NCBI RefSeq assembly: GCF_018598225.1
Contig: NZ_JAHESF010000002.1
Location: forward strand, 248,001 to 312,000
Length of the DNA: 64,000 bases
DNA from: Chryseosolibacter histidinae
Lineage (GTDB): Bacteria; Bacteroidota; Bacteroidia; Cytophagales; Cyclobacteriaceae
Direction: 5' to 3'
Made by a program: the position numbers and the translations under genes. Under the pieces are notes generated by a model that did no database searches, was not told the origin of the DNA, and saw only the letters and a list, made by a program, of their open reading frames with translations. Every line of letters begins with the position of its first letter. Position 1 is the stretch's first letter. Shown piece after piece: positions 53,566-62,119 of the stretch.

Positions 53566-56012
53566 GGACTGTATTGCAGCACCATCTTCCTGATCCGATC
53601 TTCCAGCTTCTCGCTCGTCAGCTTTTCACGAAGCCTGTCGACCATGATGGGGAAGGCGAAGGGCGTCGGCTTGTCGGGGGTAGTGATGACGATCTTCTGT
53701 TTCGAGATGCGCTCGAGGGCGCGGCGCAGGCGGATCTCTTCGAGCTGAAAATCCATCACTTCTTCATAGGCCTGCCGCAGCAGCAGGTTGTGTGCTTCGT
53801 AGTCGTTGAACACGTTGAAGAAAAGTTGTGAGGAGGATTGGAGGTGCCGATCTTTAATAGGTTTGCCGGGATATCCTTTGAACACAAGGCCCGAGATGGC
53901 AGCGATGTCCCTGAACTTTCTGCGCGCCATCTCGATGGAGTTGATGCTGGCCTGAATGTCTTTCAGCAGATTGTCCGTTCCCAGCATGTTGGTCTCCACC
54001 GCTTCTTCTATGGGAATGGGCTGATCCGACAACAGCTCAAAACCGTAGTCGTTCATGGCGATGGAGAAGCTGATGGGCTGGATCTGCGCGATGCGATAGG
54101 CCACCAATGCAGCCATGCCCTCGTGCACGAACCTGCCCTCGAAGGGATACATCAGCACATGATATCCTTCGGTGGATTTGAAATATTCGATGAGGAAGTC
54201 GCCCGCACCAGGGAGAAAAGACCGCTTTTGCTGAAGCTTGAACAAAGGTTCGAGAAACAGAAGCTCGCTATCCTGCCCGCGGCCCTCAACCACCTCGTTG
54301 ATCTTCAGCCTGATCATCTCGCTCATCTGCGATGAAAGGGGCATCCTTCCCCCCTGCCATGACGGCACAGCGCCCGACTTACGGTTGGTCTTGCGTACCT
54401 GCACCTCCATATCTTTGATGCGCACCAGCTCGAGGTTCCTGCCTGCGAACCAGAACACATCGCCGGGGTTGAGGCGGGCAATAAAATACTCTTCGATGGT
54501 GCCGAGATATTTGCCCGTAACATACCGGATGTGCAACGAGCTGTCGCCTACGATGGTACCGATCGACAGCCTGTGCCGCATCGCGATCACACGGTTTTCC
54601 ACTTTATAAAGTCCGTTGTGGATCACAACCTTGCGATATTCATCGTAAGCCTGCAACGAATCGCCACCGGTGGTAATAAAATTCAGCAACCAGCTCCATT
54701 CATCATCGCTCACACTGCTAAAGCTGAACGTGCCCCTGATCTCTTTCAGGATCTGGTCGGGTTTGAATCCATCAGACACGGCCAATGTGATGAGGTACTG
54801 CATCAGCACATCGAACGAGCGGATGTAGGGAAGGCGGTCTTCCACAACATTTCTGCGAATGGCTTCACGCAGCCCTGCCGCTTCGATCAGCTCAAGTGAG
54901 TGGGTGGGTACAAAATGAATCTTGCTAACGGCACCAGGCTGATGGCCGCTTCGCCCGGCACGTTGCAGGAAACGCGCCACACCTTTGGGGCTTCCCACCT
55001 GGATCACCGTTTCCACTGGCCTGAAGTCAACACCCAGGTCAAGACTCGAGGTACAGACAACAGCTTTCAGCCGTCCTTCGTGAAGCTGGTCTTCAACCCA
55101 GCTGCGCAGCTCCTGGCTGATGGATCCGTGGTGCATGGCGATCAGTCCCGAAAGCTCCGGCGCCTGTTCCAGCATGCGTTGATACCAGATCTCTGCAAAA
55201 GACCGGGTGTTGGTGAAGATGAGTGTAGTGTTGCTTTTCTTAACGATACCGATCACTTTCTCCAGCAGATGAATACCCAGGTGACCCGACCAGGGCATCC
55301 GTTCTACAGAATCGGGCATTACTGACTCCACCTCCACGCTTTTCCTGAGGTCTGCACGAACTACTGTGTACTTACCGGGTTTAAAATAATTTCCCAGCAA
55401 CGCTTCCATGGCCTGCTCCATGTTGCCGATGGTGGCCGAGATGCCCCACACTTTCAGGGATGGCACAACAGCCTTCAGTCGCGAGAGGGCGAGCTCCACC
55501 TGTACACCACGTTTGGAACCCATCAGCTCATGCCATTCGTCTGCAACAACCACTTTCAATCCTTTGAAAAAGTCGGGATAATTCTTCTGCGCCAGCAGCA
55601 GGTGCAGGCTTTCAGGTGTGGTGATCAGCAGTTGAGGCGGTTTGGTCTTCTGCTTCATACGTTCGCTCAGCTTGGTATCGCCCGAACGAACCCCCACTTT
55701 CCATGGCAATCCCATTCCCTCTACAAGCCGTGTTGCCGAGAGCTCGATCTCTTTGGCCAGGGCGCGGATGGGTGTGATCCAGATGGCTTGTAACCCCGTA
55801 TCGGAATCCAGCTTCAGCTGTGCATGATCCCTGACGAACTCCAGCCCCATCGGCACCAGTAAAGAATAGGTTTTGCCACTGCCCGTGGGTGCATTTACCA
55901 ACCCGCTTTGCCCATCGAGATAAGCTTCCCATGCTTGCAGCTGAAAGGCGAAAGGTTTCCACCCCATTTTATCGAACCAATCTTTTCCTAACTTTAGCCG
56001 ATCGTATGTCAT
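53562..56012 (-). CDS. Lhr-type DEXH helicase of the ligase-associated DNA repair group
   Basis: The 816-residue protein has two helicase core domains with Walker A A-P-T-G-S-G-K-T, DEXH box A-D-E-W-H-E, motif III I-S-A-T-I-G and motif VI Q-R-A-G-R-S-G-H. An Lhr-type winged-helix and core extension follow. It matches the ligase-associated DNA damage response helicases that are encoded with PdeM, a ligase and a nuclease. I chose the ATG at 56012 (M-T-Y-D-R-L) because it gives the usual length; a longer frame to 56093 would overlap the divergent gene region. It is divergent from the CarH-like gene with 80 bp between. Confidence 0.9.
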   Translation of the reverse strand: MTYDRLKLGKDWFDKMGWKPFAFQLQAWEAYLDGQSGLVNAPTGSGKTYSLLVPMGLEFVRDHAQLKLDSDTGLQAIWITPIRALAKEIELSATRLVEGMGLPWKVGVRSGDTKLSERMKQKTKPPQLLITTPESLHLLLAQKNYPDFFKGLKVVVADEWHELMGSKRGVQVELALSRLKAVVPSLKVWGISATIGNMEQAMEALLGNYFKPGKYTVVRADLRKSVEVESVMPDSVERMPWSGHLGIHLLEKVIGIVKKSNTTLIFTNTRSFAEIWYQRMLEQAPELSGLIAMHHGSISQELRSWVEDQLHEGRLKAVVCTSSLDLGVDFRPVETVIQVGSPKGVARFLQRAGRSGHQPGAVSKIHFVPTHSLELIEAAGLREAIRRNVVEDRLPYIRSFDVLMQYLITLAVSDGFKPDQILKEIRGTFSFSSVSDDEWSWLLNFITTGGDSLQAYDEYRKVVIHNGLYKVENRVIAMRHRLSIGTIVGDSSLHIRYVTGKYLGTIEEYFIARLNPGDVFWFAGRNLELVRIKDMEVQVRKTNRKSGAVPSWQGGRMPLSSQMSEMIRLKINEVVEGRGQDSELLFLEPLFKLQQKRSFLPGAGDFLIEYFKSTEGYHVLMYPFEGRFVHEGMAALVAYRIAQIQPISFSIAMNDYGFELLSDQPIPIEEAVETNMLGTDNLLKDIQASINSIEMARRKFRDIAAISGLVFKGYPGKPIKDRHLQSSSQLFFNVFNDYEAHNLLLRQAYEEVMDFQLEEIRLRRALERISKQKIVITTPDKPTPFAFPIMVDRLREKLTSEKLEDRIRKMVLQYSP

Positions 56013-56092
56013 GAATTTAAAGGTATCAATCTCCCCGTAAGGAAAAAACATTTCTGATGTTCGCTTGTTATAGCTTCTGATTATTGCCGTCA

Positions 56093-56959
56093 ATGGGAAA
56101 CTACTCGATCAAAGATCTTGAAAAACTTTCGGGGATAAAGGCGCACACCATCCGCATCTGGGAAAAGCGTCACCGCCTGATCGAGCCCCAGCGCAGCAGC
56201 ACCAACATACGCTCTTATTCTGACAATGATCTGAAAAAGATCATAAACGTGTCGATGCTGAACGCCAGTGGTATGAAAATCTCCCGCATCGCCGGTATGT
56301 CTGACGAAGAGATCAGGCAGAAGATCACCGAGCTGAGCAGAACGCAAAACGAAGCCGAGGTCCATATCAACGACCTTGTGGCCGGCATGGTGGAGCTTGA
56401 TGAAGAGAAATTTGAAAGAACACTCTCAGGGTTCGTGCTCCGGTTTGGATTCGAGCAGACGGTCACTTCTATCATCTATCCTTTCCTTGAAAAAATCGGC
56501 ATCCTCTGGCAAACGCAGCACATCACCCCCGCCCAGGAGCATTTTATCTCTAACCTGATCAGGCAAAAAATGATCGTAGCCATCGACGCACTGCCCATTG
56601 CGCCCATCACCGCCAGGCGTGCGTTGCTATTCCTGCCCGATCATGAGCTTCACGAGATCGGCCTGCTGTTCGCCCATTACCGGATTCGCAAGGCCGGCTG
56701 GCGTACGTTCTATTTGGGCCAGGCCGTGCCCTATGGCGATCTGAAAAGTATTTATAAAGTGCATAAGCCTGATATGCTCGTCACGGCCTTCGTTTCTGCC
56801 ATGACCGGAGAATCGCTGAAGCGTTATATCAACAGTCTTGCGGCCGACTTCAGCAACAGCACCATTGTGCTCACCGGTTTTCAGGTGCAGCAATACAAGC
56901 CTCATCATCAGCATGTTCACGTGCTCACAAGCATTGCCGGGCTTGATCTACTTATCTGA
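56093..56959 (+). CDS. MerR-family regulator with B12-binding light-sensor domain (CarH/LitR-type)
   Basis: The 288-residue protein has an N-terminal MerR DNA-binding helix set (Y-S-I-K-D-L-E-K-L-S-G-I-K-A-H-T-I-R-I-W-E-K-R) and a helical bundle. In the bundle Trp139 and Glu149-His150 have the spacing of the W-x9-E-H motif that cages adenosylcobalamin in CarH. A Rossmann domain follows with E-L-H-E-I-G (Glu185-x-His187), fitting the E/D-x-H-x-x-G motif for the lower axial His. In CarH the dark form is a B12-bound tetrameric repressor that light breaks. The carotenoid genes and photolyase downstream fit light control. The first ATG is at 56093; an upstream TTG start is less likely. Confidence 0.9.
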   Translation: MGNYSIKDLEKLSGIKAHTIRIWEKRHRLIEPQRSSTNIRSYSDNDLKKIINVSMLNASGMKISRIAGMSDEEIRQKITELSRTQNEAEVHINDLVAGMVELDEEKFERTLSGFVLRFGFEQTVTSIIYPFLEKIGILWQTQHITPAQEHFISNLIRQKMIVAIDALPIAPITARRALLFLPDHELHEIGLLFAHYRIRKAGWRTFYLGQAVPYGDLKSIYKVHKPDMLVTAFVSAMTGESLKRYINSLAADFSNSTIVLTGFQVQQYKPHHQHVHVLTSIAGLDLLI

Positions 56960-57026
56960 TCTCCGGATCCGCTGAGTTCGGCATTTCCGTAAGTGTACCG
57001 GAAAATATCCATCGCACTGATTTTAG

Positions 57027-57123
57027 TTTGTTTAATATTTTTATAAAATAATTAAACAAAACGTTCACTTGATCCGTTATTTACCTATTATTGTTTAATT
57101 TTTAATGAATAACAATAAACAAT
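57027..57123. promoter_or_regulatory. Two 34-bp inverted repeats (TTTGTTTAAT / ATTAAACAAA), candidate operators of the carotenoid regulon
   Basis: Module 1 is TTTGTTTAAT (57027-57036), 14 bp, ATTAAACAAA (57051-57060), a perfect pair. Module 2 is ATTGTTTAAT (57090-57099), 14 bp, AATAAACAAT (57114-57123), with one mismatch. The centres are 63 bp apart, about six helical turns. Module 2 ends at the base before the sigma gene ATG, so a protein bound there could block translation start or transcription. The CarH-like protein encoded immediately upstream is the natural candidate ligand. Confidence 0.7.
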
Positions 57124-57624
57124 ATGGCTTCTATTGCGGTAAGCGAACAGATCATCGGGCTCCGGCAAACGCTGAAGGTTTTCACCCGGCGGTTCACGGC
57201 AGATCGCGAAGAATCATCTGACCTGGTTCAGGATACGCTGCTGAAAGCGCTCATGCACCAGGACAAGTTCAAGCCTGATACCAACCTGAAGGGCTGGCTG
57301 TTCACTATCATGCGGAACACTTTTATTAACAACTATCGCAAGCATCAGCGCGCAAGGGTATCGCGTGACCGTACGAAAGACCTGTATTTTCTGAACGTTG
57401 AAGATAACCATACGCTCAATCTGCCGGACTCGCGGTGCGAATACAAAGACATCTGGCAACATGTGAACGCCCTGCGCGAAGTACTTTTAATCCCTTTCAG
57501 AATGCACATTAACGGTTATAAATATTACGAGATCGCCGAACAGCTTCACCTGCCGATAGGCACAGTCAAAAATCGGATCTTCCAGGCACGGCAAGAAATT
57601 CAAAAAAAGTTGACCGGATATTAA
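57124..57624 (+). CDS. ECF sigma factor
   Basis: The 166-residue protein has sigma region 2 (D-L-V-Q-D-T-L-L-K-A-L, N-L-K-G-W-L-F-T-I-M-R-N-T-F-I-N-N-Y-R-K) and region 4 (Y-E-I-A-E-Q-L-H-L-P-I-G-T-V-K-N-R-I-F-Q-A-R). It recruits RNA polymerase to its own promoter class. No anti-sigma gene is adjacent. Its position between the CarH-like regulator and crtI resembles the LitR/LitS arrangement described in Streptomyces, so light relief of the repressor followed by sigma-driven carotenoid transcription is likely. crtI starts 24 bp downstream. Confidence 0.92.
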   Translation: MASIAVSEQIIGLRQTLKVFTRRFTADREESSDLVQDTLLKALMHQDKFKPDTNLKGWLFTIMRNTFINNYRKHQRARVSRDRTKDLYFLNVEDNHTLNLPDSRCEYKDIWQHVNALREVLLIPFRMHINGYKYYEIAEQLHLPIGTVKNRIFQARQEIQKKLTGY

Positions 57625-57648
57625 GCAGCTTTCTCAACAGTTTTCTCT

Positions 57649-59127
57649 ATGAAAAAAGTATCGGTGATCGGATCAGGATTTTCAGGGCTCGCCGCTGCAA
57701 CGGTGCTGGCCGGGGAAGGATTTGACGTTACCGTACTCGAAAAGAACGCGACGGCTGGCGGGCGCGCCCGGAAATTCGAGGTCCATGGTTTTGTGTTCGA
57801 TATGGGGCCAAGCTGGTACTGGATGCCCGATGTGTTTGAAAAGTACTTCAATCATTTTGGCAAAAGCACCCGCGACTATTATGACCTGGTTCGTCTCGAT
57901 CCCTCATACAGGGTGTGGTTTGGAAAAAATGATCTGGCCGATGTTCCTTCCGGGATAGAGGGTTTATGCAAATTGTTCGATAGCCTTGAAGCGGGAAGCA
58001 GCCGGTACCTGCTCCGGTTCCTGGAAGAAGGCAAATACAAATACGAGACCGGCATCAACAGGCTGGTGTATAAACCGGGACTTTCCCTGCTTGAGCTGGC
58101 GGATGCTGCGTTGCTCAAAGGCATGTTCAGGCTTCACGTTTTTCAGTCGATGGCTACTTACATCCGCAAGTTCTTTCGCGAGCCACGCCTCATCAGGTTG
58201 CTGGAGTTTCCTGTTCTTTTCCTGGGCGCCACACCTGAAAGAACGCCGGCACTCTACAGCCTGATGAACTATGCAGACATGGCCCTGGGCACGTGGTACC
58301 CCATGGGCGGTATGTACAAGATCGTAGAAGCTATGGTGCAGCTTGCCAACGCGCAGGGCGTCAACTTTCAGCTGAACAACACCGTTCAGCGTATGGAGAT
58401 GAATGGCTCCCTGGCAACCGGTGTCTGGAGCAATGATCGCCGGTACAACGCGGACTACATCGTGGCCAGCGCAGACTACCATCATGTTGAGCAGAACCTT
58501 GTTCCCGAAAAATTCAGGAGCTACCCGGAGGCCTACTGGCAGCGCCGCGTGATGGCACCCTCGGCACTCGTGTTTTACCTCGGAGTGAGCAAACGGGTCA
58601 ACAACCTCAGACATCACAACTTGTTCTTCGATGAAGATTTTTCAGCACACGCCAGAGAAATTTACGAGACACCACAATGGCCTACAGCGCCGCAGTTCTA
58701 TGTTTGCTGTCCTTCAAAGACAGACGCCACCGTGGCACCAGAAGGATGCGAGAATCTTTTCATACTCATCCCGGTAGCACCAGGATTGAAAGACGACGAA
58801 GCCCAGCGTGAAAAGTATTTCAACATGGTGATGCAACGGCTCGAACACCTGCTAGGTGAGAACATCAGCAAACATATTGTTTTTAAAAGATCTTATGCGC
58901 ACCAGGATTTTATAACAGACTATCATGCATTCCGGGGAAACGCCTATGGGCTTGCCAACACGCTCGGGCAGACCGCGCATTTAAAACCGGCTATCGTCAG
59001 CAGGAAAATCAAAAACCTTTTTTATACAGGACAGCTCACGGTGCCAGGGCCCGGAGTTCCGCCATCGCTCATTTCGGGCCAGGTGGTGGCCAGGGAGCTG
59101 GTCAGAAGACATCGTGTTCGTAATTAA
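57649..59127 (+). CDS. crtI: Phytoene desaturase
   Basis: The 492-residue flavoprotein converts phytoene to lycopene. An N-terminal Rossmann motif V-I-G-S-G-F-S-G-L-A-A-A is followed by the family stretch G-G-R-A-R-K-F-E-V-H-G-F-V-F-D-M-G-P-S-W-Y-W. The C-terminal FAD signature is G-Q-L-T-V-P-G-P-G-V-P-P-S-L-I-S-G-Q-V. The length is normal for CrtI. The next gene (crtB) begins 6 bp after the stop. Confidence 0.95.
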   Translation: MKKVSVIGSGFSGLAAATVLAGEGFDVTVLEKNATAGGRARKFEVHGFVFDMGPSWYWMPDVFEKYFNHFGKSTRDYYDLVRLDPSYRVWFGKNDLADVPSGIEGLCKLFDSLEAGSSRYLLRFLEEGKYKYETGINRLVYKPGLSLLELADAALLKGMFRLHVFQSMATYIRKFFREPRLIRLLEFPVLFLGATPERTPALYSLMNYADMALGTWYPMGGMYKIVEAMVQLANAQGVNFQLNNTVQRMEMNGSLATGVWSNDRRYNADYIVASADYHHVEQNLVPEKFRSYPEAYWQRRVMAPSALVFYLGVSKRVNNLRHHNLFFDEDFSAHAREIYETPQWPTAPQFYVCCPSKTDATVAPEGCENLFILIPVAPGLKDDEAQREKYFNMVMQRLEHLLGENISKHIVFKRSYAHQDFITDYHAFRGNAYGLANTLGQTAHLKPAIVSRKIKNLFYTGQLTVPGPGVPPSLISGQVVARELVRRHRVRN

Positions 59128-59133
59128 ACCGCC

Positions 59134-59970
59134 ATGAAAGCATTATTCGATTCCGTTTCCATCCGCTGCAGCCGCCTCATCACCCGGGCGTACAGCACCT
59201 CGTTCTCGCTGGGCATCCGCTGCCTCTCAGAAGAGCTGCGCGACCCGGTCTATGCCATCTACGGATTTGTCCGTTTTGCCGACGAGATTGTCGACAGCTT
59301 TCATGGATTTAACAAAGAAAGCCTGCTGAAAAGATTTGAAGCAGAAACTTACAAAAGCATAGAAGAAAAGATCAGCCTGAACCCTATATTGAACAGTTTT
59401 CAGGAAACCGTAAACCGGTTCGGCATAGAGCACAGCCTCATTGCGCAGTTTATAAAAAGTATGGAAATGGACCTGACACAACGGGCATACAATACCGAAG
59501 CGTTCAACGAGTACATCCTCGGTTCTGCCGAAGTGGTGGGCCTGATGTGCCTGCGCGTGTTCAGCAAGGGTGACCGGCAACTGTACGATGATCTGAAGCC
59601 ACATGCCATGCGCCTGGGTGCAGCGTTCCAGAAAGTGAACTTCCTGAGAGACCTTAAAGCCGATCATATAAGCCTGGGCAGGTCTTATTTTCCGGACGTT
59701 GACCTGAGCCAATTTGATGAAAAGGAAAAGAAGATCATCGAGCAGAACATCGCCGAGGATTTTGACGAAGCTTTTAAAGGCATCAGAAAACTTCCACGGT
59801 CGTCGCAGTTCGGGGTCTACGTTGCTTATGTGTATTACCGGGCGCTGTTCAACAAGATCAGGAACGCACCGTCCAGCCTTGTGATGCAGCAGCGCATCAG
59901 GATCCGGAACCGGCATAAGGCCACCTTATTGGCGTACTCTTTTGTGAAGCATCAGTTAAACATGATCTGA
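59134..59970 (+). CDS. crtB: Phytoene synthase
   Basis: The enzyme condenses two GGPP molecules to phytoene. The 278-residue protein has the first aspartate-rich motif D-E-I-V-D (in R-F-A-D-E-I-V-D-S-F) and the second in N-F-L-R-D-L-K-A-D, plus the conserved Y-S-T-S-F-S-L-G-I-R substrate loop near the N-terminus. The crtB stop overlaps the next start by 1 bp, so the two are coupled. Confidence 0.95.
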   Translation: MKALFDSVSIRCSRLITRAYSTSFSLGIRCLSEELRDPVYAIYGFVRFADEIVDSFHGFNKESLLKRFEAETYKSIEEKISLNPILNSFQETVNRFGIEHSLIAQFIKSMEMDLTQRAYNTEAFNEYILGSAEVVGLMCLRVFSKGDRQLYDDLKPHAMRLGAAFQKVNFLRDLKADHISLGRSYFPDVDLSQFDEKEKKIIEQNIAEDFDEAFKGIRKLPRSSQFGVYVAYVYYRALFNKIRNAPSSLVMQQRIRIRNRHKATLLAYSFVKHQLNMI

Positions 59971-60485
59971 TGGAAATGGTTATTCTCGTCGATCAGAACG
60001 ACAACCCGATAGGCACCATGGAAAAAATGGAAGCGCACAGAAAAGGTGAGCTGCACCGTGCCATTTCCGTGATGATCTATAATTCAAAGGGAGAAATGCT
60101 CCTGCAGAAACGGGCCAGCAGCAAGTATCATAGCGGTGGCCTATGGACCAACGCCTGCTGCAGTCATCCCCTGCCCGGCGAAAAAACAGAAGATGCTGCA
60201 CGAAGAAGGCTGAGAGAAGAAATGGGCATTGACCTTCAGCCACGGTTCGCCTACAAGTTTATTTACAGAACCGACCTCGACCAGAACCTGATCGAACATG
60301 AATATGATCACGTCTTCGTCGGTACGTTCAACGGAACACCGGATATCAATAGCAGCGAAGTGGAAGACTGGAAATTTGTGAGTACGGAGTGGCTGAAAAA
60401 AGATATCAGGCACAATCCCGATCACTATACGTACTGGTTCAGATTGATCATAGATCAGTTGACAAACAAAACAATTGACAGTTGA
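59970..60485 (+). CDS. idi: Type 1 isopentenyl-diphosphate isomerase
   Basis: The enzyme interconverts IPP and DMAPP to feed isoprenoid synthesis. The 171-residue Nudix-fold protein has the active-site Cys in T-N-A-C-C-S-H-P and the Nudix-like R-R-L-R-E-E-M-G-I helix with Glu ligands. Another conserved segment is E-H-E-Y-D-H-V-F. The last 9 residues, including T-N-K-T-I-D-S, are encoded by the repeat arm that follows, so the C-terminus was probably re-written by the repeat. Its presence in the crt operon matches its supply role. Confidence 0.95.
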   Translation: MEMVILVDQNDNPIGTMEKMEAHRKGELHRAISVMIYNSKGEMLLQKRASSKYHSGGLWTNACCSHPLPGEKTEDAARRRLREEMGIDLQPRFAYKFIYRTDLDQNLIEHEYDHVFVGTFNGTPDINSSEVEDWKFVSTEWLKKDIRHNPDHYTYWFRLIIDQLTNKTIDS

Positions 60486-60636
60486 CAACATGGCAATTGA
60501 CGTACACAGCCGGCTTCCAGGGCACTGTTTCCAATTCGAATTGAAACATAAACGTGAAGTCTTGCATTAAGTTTTGCTTGCCCGCCGAAGCTCACACGTA
60601 GGCGGGTCAATTGTTCCATTGTCAATTGTCAACTGG
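60457..60636. repeat. Inverted word-repeat element, ACAATTGACAGTTGACAAC family, with nested palindrome
   Basis: The left arm (60457-60502) overlaps the end of idi. The right arm (60607-60636, TCAATTGTTCCATTGTCAATTG...) ends 2 bp before the photolyase ATG. The spacer holds AATTCGAATTGAAACATAAAC and GCCCGCCGAAGCTCACACG, then TAGGCGGGT. Confidence 0.85.
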
Positions 60637-60638
60637 TC

Positions 60639-61967
60639 ATGAAACTTTTCACCATAACGTCTGCGAAGAATCGGGTAGACCGGAAGACAACCCTCTTCTG
60701 GTTCCGCAGGGATCTGCGCCTGAACGATAACGCTGGCCTTTACCATGCGCTCAGGGAAAACGAAGACGTGCTTTCCGTTTTTATTTTCGACACGGTGATC
60801 CTGAACAAGCTTGAAAATAAGACAGACCGGAGAATAGGATTTATTCTTTCTGCCCTTCGCACTTTGAAACAGCAGCTCGAAGACGCCGGCAGCACGTTGC
60901 TGGTAGTACATGCCGATCCTGTTGATTTCTTCAAAAGCGTACGGCCCCACGCAGTTTACACCAACCATGATTATGAGCCTTACGCCCGGCAGCGCGATGA
61001 AAACGTCACCAAGACCTTATCGGATAAGGGCTCGGTACTCAGAACGTACAAAGACCAGGTGATCTTCGAAAAGAGTGAGGTGGTCAAGAGTGACGGTGAG
61101 CCTTATACTGTTTTCACGCCTTATAGCCGGAAATGGAAGGCATCGGTCAACAAAAGTGATCTCAAGGGTTATGCTGTAACGAAATACCTGCACCATCTGA
61201 GCAAACGAGATCCCCTGCCCTTTCCGACAGCGAAAGACATCGGCTTCGAAGAGACAGATAACGGCATAGCTGAGCGCACTATAAAATTACCGGTGATCCG
61301 GAACTATCATCGCACGAGGGATTTTCCGGCTGTGCAGGGTACTTCGCGGCTGAGCGTTCACCTGCGCTTTGGCACGGTGAGCATTCGCAGGCTTGTGCAG
61401 ATCGCTTACGCGAATAATGAAACGTGGCTGAACGAGCTGATCTGGCGTGAATTTTACCAGATGATCCTCTGGCATTTTCCACGCGTGGAGCACGGCGCTT
61501 TCAAGCCGGCTTACGACCGTATGCGATGGCGTAACGATGTTCATGAGTTCGAAGCCTGGTGCAGCGGGCAGACGGGATACCCGATTGTGGATGCGGGCAT
61601 GCGTGAGCTGAATGCCACAGGCTTTATGCATAACCGCGTGCGCATGATCGTAGCCAGTTTTCTCACCAAGCACCTGCTCATCGACTGGCGGTGGGGTGAA
61701 GCCTACTTTGCCAGCAAGCTGCTCGATTATGACCTGGCCGCGAACAACGGAGGCTGGCAATGGGCGGCTGGTTCTGGTTGTGATACCGCACCTTATTTCC
61801 GGGTCTTTAACCCCGCGCTGCAGGCACAAAAGTTTGATCCGGAATTGAAATATATTCGCGGGTGGATACCGGAGCTCGACACGCCCGATTATCCAAAGCC
61901 CATGGTAGCACATGCCGAGGCGAGGGAGAGGGCGCTCAAACAGTATGCGGCTGCTTTAAACAATTGA
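60639..61967 (+). CDS. DNA photolyase / cryptochrome family flavoprotein
   Basis: The 442-residue protein has the class I photolyase start F-W-F-R-R-D-L-R-L-N-D-N and the FAD domain with N-E-L-I-W-R-E-F-Y-Q-M-I-L. It ends with the A-A-N-N-G-G-W-Q-W-A-A-G-S-G-C-D-T-A-P-Y-F-R-V-F-N-P signature of CPD photolyases. It repairs UV pyrimidine dimers with blue light. The light-sensing regulator and carotenoid genes around it fit a joint photoprotection regulon. The start codon directly follows a repeat arm and the stop lies in another. Confidence 0.93.
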   Translation: MKLFTITSAKNRVDRKTTLFWFRRDLRLNDNAGLYHALRENEDVLSVFIFDTVILNKLENKTDRRIGFILSALRTLKQQLEDAGSTLLVVHADPVDFFKSVRPHAVYTNHDYEPYARQRDENVTKTLSDKGSVLRTYKDQVIFEKSEVVKSDGEPYTVFTPYSRKWKASVNKSDLKGYAVTKYLHHLSKRDPLPFPTAKDIGFEETDNGIAERTIKLPVIRNYHRTRDFPAVQGTSRLSVHLRFGTVSIRRLVQIAYANNETWLNELIWREFYQMILWHFPRVEHGAFKPAYDRMRWRNDVHEFEAWCSGQTGYPIVDAGMRELNATGFMHNRVRMIVASFLTKHLLIDWRWGEAYFASKLLDYDLAANNGGWQWAAGSGCDTAPYFRVFNPALQAQKFDPELKYIRGWIPELDTPDYPKPMVAHAEARERALKQYAAALNN

Positions 61968-62112
61968 CATCCCGATAGCTATCGGGAGACAACGGAACAA
62001 TTGACAAAAACTAAGTGCAGGACTCATGTTTATGTTTCAATTCGAATTTGACACAGACGCCGGCTAGCTGACTCCATACATTGTCAATTGCCCTGTTGTC
62101 AACTGTCAACTA
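61961..62112. repeat. Inverted word-repeat element, CAATTGACA family, interrupted by an 18-bp palindrome
   Basis: The left arm starts inside the photolyase stop (61961) and is broken at 61970-61987 by TCCCGATAGCTATCGGGA, then resumes. The right arm (62079-62112, ATTGTCAATTGCCC...) is its complement. The spacer, read in reverse, resembles that of the 60457-60636 element. Confidence 0.85.
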
Positions 62113-62119
62113 CTTTTAT

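Noticed and set aside
57964-58617. A 217-codon frame opposite crtI
   Set aside because: It is a shadow of a well-defined crtI gene without independent coding signs.
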